Shown in pieces: positions 21,101-31,686 of a DNA stretch of 52,753 bases. Made by a program: the position numbers and the translations under genes. The stretch's first letter is position 1; each line of letters starts with the position of its first letter. The notes under the pieces were generated by a model that saw nothing but the letters and a program-made list of their open reading frames with translations, did no database searches and had not been told where the DNA came from. The DNA comes from Branchiostoma floridae (taxonomy: Eukaryota > Chordata > Leptocardii > Amphioxiformes > Branchiostomatidae): the NCBI RefSeq assembly GCF_000003815.2, contig NC_049995.1, positions 8,289,095 to 8,341,847 of the forward strand. The letters run 5' to 3'.

Positions 21101-24100
21101 CACAGGAAAAGCAATGGATGCTGTCTGAAACGTATGGCGGTTTCCAAATTCTATCCAGTTGCAATTGCAAAAGCTGTATTGGTACGTATAAGAACAAACC
21201 CAGGGCAGTTTACCTGGAAAACAGAGCCCCACAGCACGCCGTGAGAGACGAACAGAATCCAAAAGAATAGCCAGAAGGTGAGGGAGAACCAAGACTGTGT
21301 GTCGCCTGTGTCGCTTCTGTTCGCTTCCGCTAAGTGTCTCTGCTCCCGGGCGGGTACTGGCGGGATGAACAACACTGAGAAGAGCAGAGCGGAAGCCACT
21401 CCTACCGTCAACACAGCTACAGTTTTTGCCCTAGACGCAGAAGACGTGAAAACATTAAAAATCACACTTCTTGTTGGCAATGTGAAGATATTGCCACATT
21501 GGCGCTTCGAATTGGGCACTTTTATGCTACGGTCCCATTTACAAACCGGGGCCCGGCCGGGACATTTGCAGAAAATAGAAATAAAAGTGTTTATCAAAGT
21601 ATATGCACAAATGATGCTCATGGCTAAATTTCTTTACGTGTGTCTTGTTGTCTTTGATATCATATACTTTTTGTTCCCGAAAGCTGCCCGGCCGGGCCTC
21701 GGTTTGGAAAATGTGAGCAATGCATTCGACAGAGTTGCTAAACAGAGTTGCTAAAATCTCCGACCTGTGACACTGATTTTATAATTTGAAAGAAACACAT
21801 CATTTAACCAATAGTTTATATATAATCTCAGGGCAACGCTCTAACTCGATGTATATGCACATTCATAATTCCAAGTTCGCATGTGCAGCGACTGGAATTG
21901 TGGGTAACATGTCAAAGGTGAAGTCCCATGAGACACTAGGGGACTGTACGATATTTATCAGGGGGGGAGGGCTGGTGCGTTAGGGGGGGAGGGCCATGTC
22001 AATTTTTTTTGAGGTGGGGGGAGGGCCATGTTAATTTTTTTGAGATAGGGGGAGGGCCATGTTAATTTTTTTGAAAGAATAGTTTATACTATTTTTTTGT
22101 TTTGATATCTTGACATGGCCCTAAAACTGATAAAATAAGCCTTCTGAATAGACTAAAATGCAAGAGCTTCCGGGCTTCGCCCCCCCTAAGTCCCCCCAAA
22201 AGTGGCACTGCTCTGGACCAGCGTTCCCGCCAGGCATACGTCATTCCGTCTTGGGACTTATTTTTTCTGGAAAGACGCACTCGGCTCGGGTGAGTGTGTC
22301 CACAAAAAATCTGAAAGAAAGGTGTACAAAATGTATCTGGAATCTTTTTAAAAATCTATCTTTATAAGAAGGAATCCTACCTTTACAATTTATACTGGGG
22401 CGGAGCGCGGCACGTTTTAGATATATTGGTAGCCGCCCGTGTCGCCTGGCAAGTTTCATCCCCAACAATTTACTATTAAATGGTTTCCTCAACAACGATG
22501 CGCGGTAATTATGCGAAGAATCCAAAGCTATAAACTTTATTTTTTTATTTACAACATTTCTTTTGTTTCAAAAGGGCAAAATTTGCGGCAGAAAAGGGGC
22601 CGCAATATTGTAGTCAAGCGTCGATCGAGTCGGCTGTGCACTCCGTGGCACATGGCGCGGCACGCCCCCCTCCCCAGACGGACGGTCGATCGCAGCGCCC
22701 AGCACGTTGGGACGTCTTTTATGGCTACTCCTTCAAGGCTACACTGGCACTGATCACTGCAAAAGACGCAGCAGATCGCCCTCCTTCGTATAATGTACTA
22801 GTACATTTGTATAACGTTCTTGGTCTATGTAAAAAAGAAATCCAGCCAAATATTTCACGCCGAAAACGGGGTTACCTGAGGTCGCAGGAAACGAACGCAC
22901 GCTCCTGGAAAATGACGGCGCGGCCCGCCCGTATAAAACCCGACCAATTTAATTAATTTGAGTAAAATCATCGGGCAAAATAGAAAAAAACACAAGGTGT
23001 GATGGCGTCGTTATTCTATCCTCTGGAAAAAGTACTAGTATTTGATGCGGGAGGACGCACCATCGATCGCACGAGGTAGACATTTTTTACTCAATGCCGG
23101 AAGAAAATTGGCAGGATTTTTCCATGGGCTGACAAACTCACTGGCTAGAGCCCTGTTTCGAAGCATCAATAACCCAAAATTTTCATATAGACATGACTGG
23201 ACAAATAATACCCGGGCCAGATCACTGACGGCTGATTCATAGTTATAACATATTTTTTAGGAAAGGGCGGACGTCGATTACTGAATAACGGGAGTAGAAA
23301 AAGGCAAACGGCATCCAATCTCAAGGGCATAATTTTCCTCTCAAATTGCAGGAAATTCTGTTTTAGAGGGTTTGAAAATCCAAATTTTCCCCGGGGGAGC
23401 ATACCCCCGGACCCCTGTCCCCGACGCTGTGAAAAAATCCTGGCAAGAACACTGGCTATACCAGGTGGACGCCCTGACATCTATATTACTTTAAGATTAT
23501 TTTATCGGTTGTTTTTGTACCCTTTTAATGATGCCTGTCGGGGGGGAGGGCCATGTTGATTTTTTGGGGGTGGAGGGGGAGGGTCACGTTAAATTTTTTT
23601 GAGATGGGGGGGAGGGCCATGAAAAAATTTTTTGGTCGGACTTCCAACGCACCAGCCCTCCCCCCCCGATAAATATCGTACGGTCCCTAGTAAACAAAGC
23701 ACGTCTGAACATTGTCATGCAAATCTGGACAGTATTTGAGAAGAGAGCCGTTTACAAGTCAGAGTGCTTTACCTTTGACATATTACCCAGAGTACTAGTT
23801 GCTTTCGCAGCACATGTGTACTCGGAACCATGACTGTGCTTATTCTTGTTGACATACCTTCCAGTTATGTCTGCAATGCTGCCGAGGGCTGGCCTGATAA
23901 AAACGGATATGAATTTCCCGCCAGACTTAATGACGCCGATCTGAGACGCAAGCAGTCCCTGCTGTTGCATGTACACGGTGAGGTATGGGTAGATACATGA
24001 CGTACCTGTAAGGCAATCAGAGATGGCAGACTTCACTCCCTCAGAATGGAAGGCGTTAAGTGTGGTAGGAGAGAGAGACAGGGTAAGAGAAAAGAAGAAA

Positions 24101-24654
24101 GAAAAAAATTCGGGGTGAGAAGAAACATTGGTGACAGGACGGTAAAAACTGTGTATAGATTGGGCCTTAAAAGGGGGCGTGTCATCAGACAGCGGTAAAT
24201 TCGTTCCAATAACACAATTCAAGGGACAATGAACAAGTAGGCCAAGGGAGCTGAAGGCACCAAATGGGCAAAGGTCAGAATTCCCATTCATCTACCAGCG
24301 GGTTTCGGCCTGTAATGCTGTATTAATGCTGCAGTACTTCTAAAATCCGCTAGAGGGACCAAAACTATCAGTGTTTTCTTTCGGGATGTCAACACCTACC
24401 AACAGACCCAATATCATAACGATCCACATCAAGACAGAGATTCACATGGAGTTATCTCATTCACGACTCACGCAAGGTATCTTGAAAAGACAATACCTTT
24501 ATTTCCTGGGCATCGATGTCCTAAAAATGGGTAAATAATGAAGATGATCGAAGTATGCAAATTCAGTCGTACCAGAATAAAACAGGAAGAAGATCGCCTT
24601 GACGACCAGGAGGTCTCGATCCACGCATGCGCAGTCACCTGCACAGGACGCCAT
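17943..24654 (-). CDS. MFSD6-like major facilitator superfamily transporter
   Basis: Six exons on the minus strand: 24573-24654, 23858-24005, 21214-21430, 19591-20332, 18928-19077 and 17943-18127. Phases match and all introns are GT-AG; the product is 507 residues. It starts MASCAGDC in a good start context (AAGATGG). Landmarks shared with MFSD6 proteins are DLLVVKAIFFLFYS in helix 1, IYPYLTVYMQQQGLLASQIG after it, EFGRQRLFGSVGYALFG, and a final helix pair around GDPLGDLIGGQVFDLYGAVV, so about 12 membrane helices are expected. Family members are membrane proteins; the substrate cannot be told. It is shorter than typical MFSD6 (inference from memory of the family). It lies tail-to-tail with the LDLa/discoidin gene. 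Its last part is duplicated in inverted orientation at 44128-45084. Confidence 0.87.
18128..18480 (-). repeat. ~100-bp tandem repeats containing the last MFSD6 intron acceptor
   Basis: Three worn copies of the acceptor region (TTTGTTCT..AG then AAGG) lie near 18250, 18345 and 18437 ahead of the true one at 18127. They carry shared AACATTTTCCTAT and CAGAATCTGTGGAGAC blocks. Confidence 0.8.
18928..19077 (-). CDS. MFSD6-like exon 5 (last membrane helices)
   Basis: A 150-nt phase 1-1 exon encoding GDPLGDLIGGQVFDLYGAVV and a final helix with CLIGCLLFYLLYVCNG. The copy at 44553-44702 has the same length and splice sites and about five amino-acid changes. Confidence 0.86.
19198..19372. mobile_element. 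Palindromic MITE with 8-bp target duplication (hAT type)
   Basis: Ends TAGTCTCCAAGCAGACC and GGTCTGCTTGGAGACTA-like are inverted; AGTATCAAAGCTGGC recurs inverted inside. It is flanked by TCATTAAT and TGATTAAT, an 8-bp near-perfect duplication. The paralogous position near 44390-44402 lacks it. A partial relative lies at 30738-30833. Confidence 0.85.
19591..20332 (-). CDS. MFSD6-like exon 4 (central helices)
   Basis: A 742-nt phase 0-1 exon, acceptor TGTCTTTCAG, donor GTGAGC. It holds the strongest family signature (VEAATYQIIKKNQRG, EFGRQRLFGSVG) and about six membrane helices, including YSVAFYMFLAFMVLSVVCLL, and ends ELQTVAQAIVATTFFSIG. The last ~55 nt are those also present in the inverted copy. 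Confidence 0.88.
20368..20800. mobile_element. Non-autonomous element, family F copy 2
   Basis: Related to 13274-13884: TTAAGGCTTAGGTCCAATT at one end, TTGGGACCTAA at the other, and shared TATCCGGCAGTCCACCG and TTGTGGCTTCGGAGC blocks. It starts ~36 bases from an MFSD6 exon. Confidence 0.75.
21214..21430 (-). CDS. MFSD6-like exon 3
   Basis: A 217-nt phase 2-0 exon, acceptor TGCGTCTAG, donor GTAAAC. It begins AKTVAVLTVGVASALLFSVL (membrane helix), has a hydrophilic loop with PAREQRHLAEANRSDTGD, and ends with another helix ending in SHGVLWGSVFQ. Confidence 0.83.
21531..21716. mobile_element. MITE, GC-rich terminal repeats, copy 2
   Basis: Same family as 3560-3751: CCATTTACAAACCGGGGCCC and GGGCCTCGGTTTGGAAAATG ends with GGCCGGG cores. 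Confidence 0.75.
21855..23850. mobile_element. MITE split by a nested insertion
   Basis: Left part 21855-21939 and right part 23687-23850 are inverted arms of the element family at 45523-45755 (GGGTAACATGTCAAAGGTG and CACTTTACCTTTGACATATTAC-like). They were separated by the insertion at 21940-23686. Confidence 0.78.
21940..23686. mobile_element. 1.75-kb non-autonomous DNA transposon
   Basis: Termini GGGACTGTACGATATTTATC and GATAAATATCGTACGGTCC are inverted over ~43 bp including a G-run. CTAG lies on both sides and may be the target duplication. Beside each end are three G-rich units (GGGGGAGGGCCATGTT plus a T-run) in the same orientation. No transposase frame was found. Confidence 0.83.
23858..24005 (-). 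CDS. MFSD6-like exon 2
   Basis: Phase 1-2 exon, acceptor TGCCTTACAG, donor GTATGT. It encodes TSCIYPYLTVYMQQQGLLAS through RPALGSIADITGR, the helix 1-2 loop and the conserved MFS A-loop region. The donor lies about a dozen bases from the edge of a nested transposon. Confidence 0.82.
24573..24654 (-). CDS. MFSD6-like exon 1 with start codon
   Basis: An 82-nt coding part: ATG at 24654, 27 codons, donor GTACGA in phase 1. The encoded CACVDRDLLVVKAIFFLFYS aligns with the cytosolic N-terminus and first helix of MFSD6. An upstream GTG in the same frame is ignored because eukaryotic starts are ATG. Confidence 0.8.
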
Positions 24655-25028
24655 CTTGGGAGATCTGCTGTTGACTGTGGTCACTTGTTCGTAGCGACCT
24701 GCAGTGAATTCGAATGAGATCAGAATGTTTCGAATAATGTTGGGATGCCCTAGAATACGGATACACTGTAGTTAGAATACACTTTGAATGCCGTTCGATA
24801 TGTTTTCAATGCAAATTTACTTCGTAATTAGAAGTTTTGAGCATGGGAAAAACATTCGAGGCACTTACTAGTGTCACTTTGGTCACATCTTGAATACGAC
24901 GATAAAATACGTGTTGGCTGTGATACCACGTTTCATCATTTCAGTTCTTGTTTCAATGTCTATGTTAACGTTATCTATTTTGAAAATCTAGCCATCTTGG
25001 TTTTTACCCATTTTTTCGCAGTCAGTAA
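24655..25028. other. Flank upstream of the MFSD6-like start
   Basis: Probable 5' UTR and promoter of the MFSD6-like gene. No specific promoter element could be supported. Confidence 0.35.
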
Positions 25029-25249
25029 TTAACGCTGGTTCACCTTTATCCGACAGTAACCTATTTTCGTTGTTTGTCAGAAAAACGTATTTAAGGATAT
25101 GAAGTCGACGGATGGTGGTTTCAAATCGGAACATTTTGATAATATTGCAAACTTGAAACCACTGTCAGCAGACTTGATACTCCTAAATGTGCTGTTTTTA
25201 AAGACAACGGATAAAGGTCACCCCACGGATAAAGATGAACTAGCGTTAA
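25029..25249. mobile_element. MITE family E, copy 2
   Basis: Flanked by TTAA; ends TTAACGCTGGTTCACCTTTA and ATGAACTAGCGTTAA inverted, with the inner GGTGGTTTCAAATC and TTGAAACCACTG pair. Confidence 0.85.
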
Positions 25250-26415
25250 ATTTGAAGTCTGCAGAGGATGCCATGCATAAACACTTGCGTTGGCCTAAAA
25301 TTGTCTATCAGGGCCCGAGGGTCCATGCAGACCTATAAATGAACTACTATATGTTACGATATGTCATCAGTAAACAGCATGGCTGTCAATATGTATGTGC
25401 ATGTACATAATGCTTAACAAGAGGGGCATTAAAGTTTGAGACCCATGGTCAATGATGTATCGAAGATTATGTTGCTCATTGTTTTTTGTAAAAAGGTGAT
25501 GATACCTCAGCACCGGTCATAGCAATTGCTCTAATAAGTTAGCATGCCCTAGATTGTGGCCCTCTTAAATGTTTCAACACCTGGTAAGTGTCACACTTTT
25601 CACCAGGCTAGAATGCACCTATGGCAGATTTGTCTAAATTGGCGGACAAGTGACAGTTAATGGCTGTTAAGATTATAATTAAAAACGCCTGGTCTACCTG
25701 GTCACTCGAAATCACAAAGAGGGTCCGTAGGACACAATACGTGAGTTAATTATGGTGTTTGCTTCCAGAAGGTAACATAGATAAAATGACACAAGCTACA
25801 TGCCGCATAGAATGTCGTAAATTTGCCAACAAAGAATTGCACCCTAACGTAACAATTAACGTTGAGTTAACGTTCAAGGCACGTGGTACCTTCCGCTACC
25901 ACAAAAATGATATCATCCTTTCAAGAACTAAAAAAAAAAAACTTCGCACAACACTGTTTTGCGGGGCTAGGCCATTTCGTTTTGAAAATGAAAAGATTTT
26001 AAACCCAGGGCAGGGTGACAATATGGCCGCTGTATGGTCAACCATGTACCGTGACCAGAGGCCACCCGCCCCCCTTGGACTATTTCTTAATGCTTAGGCC
26101 AATGTGAAAAATCCAAGGAACCGACAAAAAGTGGCCACTATGGCCACATGGTCACCACATAAAGGTGGCTGCTAATACAGTTTTGACTGTACAATGTATC
26201 AGCAGTATCCTCACCAAGCCGTAATCTTTGCCCTGGGCATCTGTTATACATGTAAGCTTACCGTAGGTGTACTCTTTCCTCCCCGACAATCCCTTTCTTC
26301 TGTCCAACGAGTGGCTCGTCTCCTCGACACCTTCCCGTACAGTTCCCTCGGTGTAATGGGTCTGTTGTTGTGTGATTCTAACCCTCCATCCGGGATTCCT
26401 CCAACTCTAGTCTCC
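25250..26415. other. Intergenic, no gene recognised
   Basis: Apart from a worn transposon right end near 26000-26192 related to the element at 6172, nothing coding was recognised. A 112-codon frame at 25759-26097 has no domain or splice context. Confidence 0.5.
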
Positions 26416-26434
26416 GTGCTCAGTACATAGTGCA

Positions 26435-26570
26435 CCCACCAACAACAGAAGACAACTATCTATACTTACAGGTCGCCCCCCTATCTAACCTCAATCAACA
26501 ACTTGTAAGACCAGTAAAGTTACAATGGGACTTGTGTGCGCAGCCGCATGAATGCCTGCGGGTAATTTTG
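26435..26570 (+). repeat. Unclassified repeat, inverted partner at 27858-28000
   Basis: CAACTTGTAAGACCAGT and TGGGACTTGTGTGCGCAGCC occur here and, inverted, at 27858-27925; the homology extends through an ACTTACAGGTCG block. Origin unknown. Confidence 0.7.
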
Positions 26571-26694
26571 TTGTGGTCCCGATAGGGAAAACATATTGTT
26601 TTTGCAGGTGTCTTCTTCTTTTTCTTCTTCCAAGAACCATTCACAGCTTAGAATTGACAATGACGTCAGCGTTGACAGCAGCACTGTCAAAAGC

Positions 26695-26795
26695 CAAGTA
26701 GATGTAGGATGGACAGAAACCAAGTAGATGTATGGTGGACAGAAACCAAGTAGATGTATGGTGGACAGAAACCAAGTAAATGTAGGATGGTATAG
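26695..26795. repeat. 30-bp tandem repeat, about 3.5 copies
   Basis: GGACAGAAACCAAGTAGATG plus TATGGT repeated head to tail. Confidence 0.9.
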
Positions 26796-26799
26796 CTCT

Positions 26800-27640
26800 A
26801 CTAATACAGAAAGTTTTCTATGTACGTATGCTTCATAATGTAAGCCAAAAGTTCCTTTAAAATAGCCATGTTATATCTATTTCAGAAAAATATACAAAAA
26901 GAAACTTATTTTGTCAAGAATGATTGAGCATATTTTATTGTATCGCAGTATTTCAATATGAATGAGTCCAGTTGAATAGATTATGATAATAACCTTGTAA
27001 AACAAGCAGATGTAGGGTGTCCTTTTTTACTCGCACACACTACTGTAGGGCAAACCTAAAGGTCACTCTATGGAAGAAACTTTTGACGCCATCCAACATC
27101 TAAAATCTGTTCTTACACCAATTAAACTACTGAACTGAACAAATTTAGATCAAACAGGAGAGCGTAGACTCTACCTGTCCTTTCTACTCAAAAAGTCTCC
27201 AGATTGGGCAAAAGTTTTCAAGGAAAAGAAGGATTTCAAGGATTTTATGTGGCACTAAAATCGTTCCCATGTTGTGCCCTCTACTGCGCAACGGAATTCT
27301 GACGTGAGCCCTGTAGAACCAAGAATCAGTTGCTACAATCAGGAAGACAAAAGCTCATACCTCTAGAACAAAGAGTTTTGAACGAGAATTCAGTAGAAGT
27401 TTTTTTCTGACTGGTCTATTTTACATGGCGGTGGTACTGGAAGAATCCATTATCCCGCGAAGGGGGATACGTCTAAATTTAAGTTTAACTTAGTATACAG
27501 AAGCCAAAGTTTTGAGTAGAAATAATTTGGACTGGTTATGGCGTGCGCTTGAAAAAAAATTGCAGAGGGAATTCATATTGAAATAAGGAGAACAAACCAG
27601 AAAAAGCAACATTTTTTTCCTATGAGGGAAAACATAATTA
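26800..27640. other. Intergenic, one faint LINE relic
   Basis: Around 27300-27390, AAGAATCAGTTGCTACAATC and CCTCTAGAACAAAGAG match the LINE at 845-1362. Nothing else was recognised. Confidence 0.45.
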
Positions 27641-27647
27641 ACGCTAG

Positions 27648-27856
27648 TTCACATTTATCCACAGGGTAACCTATATCTGTTGCTTCAAAAAACGGATATT
27701 TAGGGATATCAAGTGGACGGACGATAGTTTCAAACTACAATAGTTTGAACATATTACAATTTGAAACCACCATCCGTCGACTTGAAATCCCTTCATACCG
27801 TTTGGATAAACACAACGAATAAAGGTTACCCTGCGGATAAATGTGAACTAGCGTTA
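27648..27856. mobile_element. MITE family E, copy 3
   Basis: Ends TTAACGCTAGTTCACATTTA and AAATGTGAACTAGCGTTA are inverted. It abuts the unclassified repeat at 27858. Confidence 0.85.
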
Positions 27857-27857
27857 C

Positions 27858-28000
27858 CCACAGACATCCATGCGGCTGCGCACACAAGTCCCATTTCCCG
27901 TTCACTGGTCTTACAAGTTGTTCTAGTTGTGTAGTCCATTTTGTCTGCAAACATCCTGGTACGACAACGCGGCGCCGTCCTGTAAAGTAAGGAGACTTGC
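27858..28000 (-). repeat. Unclassified repeat, inverted partner of 26435-26570
   Basis: Shares AGACATCCATGCGGCTGCGC and CTGGTCTTACAAGTTG blocks in reverse. A MITE lies exactly at its low-coordinate edge. Confidence 0.7.
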
Positions 28001-28510
28001 CTTCTGTTGCCAGTGGATGTACGGTATGTGATGGGCACAGAGTACTATTCTAGTATTTAGGAAAAGGTGTGTTTACCTGTGTGTTTCTAAAGACTAAGTG
28101 TTTTTATAGCATTTTGCAACAGGTATATCAACTTGCGCGTAGACAGTGTTCATAATGAGAAACTAGTGTTCACTTGTGTTTTTGTTACTGCTTTGGAAAT
28201 GTTTCCAGCACAAGATAGAAAATACTTCGAAAAAATGAAAACACATGGCTGACTTATCAAGTAACGTAGATGGTGTTGATTTATACGTTCGCGATAGCAC
28301 TGTTTTTTTTAAATGTCACTTGCTGTTAATAAACTTCACCTCAGCTTCAAAAGTGTCATTTTCATTTCAATAGAAGGCTTGTTTGCACTGAACCATATAG
28401 CATCAACTTAACATGTATAACATCTTAGGGTAATAATGTGCCATATAGGTACCAGGTAACACACCATACAGGTCATTCCCAAGTGCAATATAGTACCAAG
28501 TAGCACACCT

Positions 28511-29643
28511 TACTGTAAGTTCATTTAAGTTCGCGAGATTTTTAAGTTCGCGTATTTCGCTGAGACCTCTGCTTCGCGAAGTCATCTACTCGCGAACATG
28601 CATGTTCGATATCGTCCCCCTCCCCACATCCTCCGTCCAAAAGATCCAGTCTCTGCAACTACGTGTTTACTATGATAGCAACTTATACCAATGACAAGAC
28701 TCAATTGATAACAGACTATTTATTCTTTTCAAACCGAAATAAAAGTTGATTCAACACATATACGATACATGGAGTCATTATTGTATAGGAATGTGCCACT
28801 GGCGACCGGAGGAAAATTAAAGAAACATGTCGGCTTTGTTTACTAACAAAACTTTAACGTACACGCCGTGACATGGCTGCGATAACAATTTACTTAGTAC
28901 ATTATCCTAGTTTAACTAGATTTCTACAAGTTACAAACAAAACAAAAAATAAAACTGAGTAGTACTGGTTTTTACAAATACAAGTAATGGCTATGGAATT
29001 ACAGCAACTAAGATTTACAACAAATTATAATAGCGGGGAAATTTTCACGACTAGAAACGTGGCAACAAAACTCCGCTTACATGTCGAAAAAAAGACATTC
29101 GTTTCATAATTCTGAGTTAGAGCTGCTGTAAATATAGGAGGGATAAACTCTTCACCTTCTTGTGTACAATTTGTGTCCACAAATTACGCTGAAAGTTTAA
29201 AACTTAGCGTCGTCTTTCACGCCGAAAATATTTCAAAATGGCGCCCGCGTCGCTTGTGTTTGGCGTGGGTATCCCGTCAGCCTGTGCGGCAAATGTGATT
29301 GCGACATATCAGAGGTCATTGGCCCTGTTGCGTTCCGTGCGCTATCGTCAAATCACGGCCCAAATAGTGGCTTGGTAGAAACACATTTTTTTATTTGAGT
29401 ACACCAACTTTAGACATTGTTTGAAGGGTAACTATGAACTCTAAGGCGTAAATGGCACCTTTGACGGCATGACTGGTGTCGCGGTGTGGGTGGGAGGGGG
29501 GCACTCGCTACCGTCATAGTACCGGAACGTAACTTTTGAAAAATAATTGAAACACCCGCTCGCGAACTCAAAGATCTCGCGAACTCCCGATTTGCTCAAA
29601 CTCGCGAAATTAAGTGCTCGCGAACATAAATGAACTTACAGTA
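28511..29643. mobile_element. 1.13-kb DNA transposon with TA target site
   Basis: TA-CTGTAAGTTCATTTA at the left and TAAATGAACTTACAG-TA at the right, with further GTTCGCGAG blocks inverted inside both ends. TA flanks suggest a Tc1/mariner-type non-autonomous element. No transposase frame was seen. Confidence 0.78.
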
Positions 29644-31686
29644 TATGCTGATATCGTCAACAGTGTGTTCCGAGTTGAAGATAGGCAAACTGACACTGAA
29701 GCAATATCTCAAGAGGGGGGATTGCTACCGATTTCTGGGGAGGCGGGGACGAAAACACTAGTAATGTCGCCCCCTGGGGGAGAGATTTCAGCATATTAGA
29801 GAACTAAAAGTATATTTTCTTGAACTTGCTGGGGTTACTTGGAATCTTGATGCCAAAGTTGGACTAATAAAGTTGTTAATGTTTAATTCTGCAATTTCTG
29901 CTTCTTCATTTCTGTCAATGTTCAGCAGTCGTGTTATCGTGTTCATACAATTGTTTGAAAAGCTAATGTGTTTATATAGATAAAGTTGAAAGTAAGATTT
30001 TGATCAAGATGTATGGATTTCCATGGCACAGCCCCAGTGCATGACAAAGCCCGCTCGAAGTCCATCTATGTGACACTTTTGCTGTAAGGTATCCCCATCC
30101 AAGGAGAGGTCAGTGGTCGCGGATTTCCTAGTCCAATATTCAGCTGTCAGGCAGCAAAATAAGGAATTCTCGGTATAAAAAAGCCCTTTAGTTTACCCTA
30201 CATGGTGTCACTGCTCAAGGATAGCCCAGATAAACACTACGTACGGTCATTCACCTTCACACAAAAAATTACAAGAATTATAACTACAAAACGTTATATA
30301 GGCATGTACACAAATCAACGCAATGCAGAATTAGGATAATTTCAATATCTTCATTCCAATCAATAAAAGAAATATTTACAAATGGTCGTGTCCCCCAAAA
30401 ATATGCAAATCATCCGGCCGGGTTTGTACTGAAGAGTACAAGATGCGTGTCCGGACAGATTTATTTAATCCACTTGAACCTGAAAGGGCCTCTATTGATG
30501 ATGATAGTGGCCAGTACTTAGACGTTCTTCGCTCACTCAGTGGTTATAGCAAAGGCCCAGGCGTTATGACACTATATACATCTCGGGGCGGGTCATTAAC
30601 CCTAACTATTTGATTACAAGCCAATATTGTAACGGCATATGGGTGGTAACATTGCCCAGAATTTGCTCTGTTCTATGCTGCTGGGGGAACCCAAAATCTT
30701 CATCTCCAACCAGATCCACGGTGCGTGATGTATACTTAGTAGTATCAAACTTCCAGTTTGACTCCCTTCGGCCGACTATACTCCTTGGCCAGCTTTGATA
30801 CTATCTTATGGCACCGTAGGATCTGCTTGGAGATTACCAAACTCTAATCATCTTGAAGTTTTATCAACACACCAAATATCATGGCAATCCATCCAGACGT
30901 TCTTTAATCATCGTATTCAAATTTTAGGCGGCCATAGAAAAATACGTTGATGTTCATACGATGGAATCGTACTGGTAAAAGGGACAGTGAGGCAGCCCTT
31001 TTTTTTATCAAACTGGAATATGTGGATAGGTAGGAATATGCTTGGGATACCGCTTGGTATTCGTCGGACAAAAAAAAAGAAGCGAATAAAGGTGGAGTAC
31101 TGATAACCTGTATCATCCTTGATTGTTTGTTGACCTTGGTCGTTTCCATTGCAAAACAGTGTCAACGCATACAGCAGCAATGTAGCGTGTTTTCAGGTAA
31201 ATACTTAAGATAGCCTAGAATACAGCTGTAGTCACCTTTCAGTCAACCCATGGCATTCCAATGGGCTCTGTCACTACGCAACGCACCCTCCGGCACAACA
31301 ATTGCACCATTAGCTCTCCTGCACAGTGGAAAGTATCTTTCGATGATTAAGGTATTGAATCCATAACTTCTCTATGATCTGTTCAAATCGCATTCTGTTA
31401 TATATACTTTGTTCACGGGTGTACCGCAGACACGATCTTCATTTCCATTAAAGGCTTGGTAAGTTGCTGAATCAAACGAGCTCATTGAGAGACTATTCTA
31501 TTTGGAGTGGAACGTGCCTAGATAAATACACGGACCATATTGTAGCTCCCGTCGTACGTAATTAATAAGTAAACTGGGTACTAAGTTCACGTCTACAGAC
31601 GAACTGTGGCTTTTTAGTTTGTAGGGTCAAATCAGTCACTACTTCGATTCATAAACGTCCTTTTCTGTGTCCCACTAGTACTGGTA
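29644..31686. other. Intergenic upstream of the CARD/B-box gene
   Basis: Only a partial relative of the 19198 MITE (30738-30833) was recognised. TCCCACTAG just before the start codon could be an acceptor of a 5' UTR intron. Confidence 0.4.

Noticed and set aside
25759-26097. 112-codon plus-strand frame
   Set aside because: No recognisable domain, poly-A run inside, no splice or promoter context, and the end overlaps worn transposon sequence.
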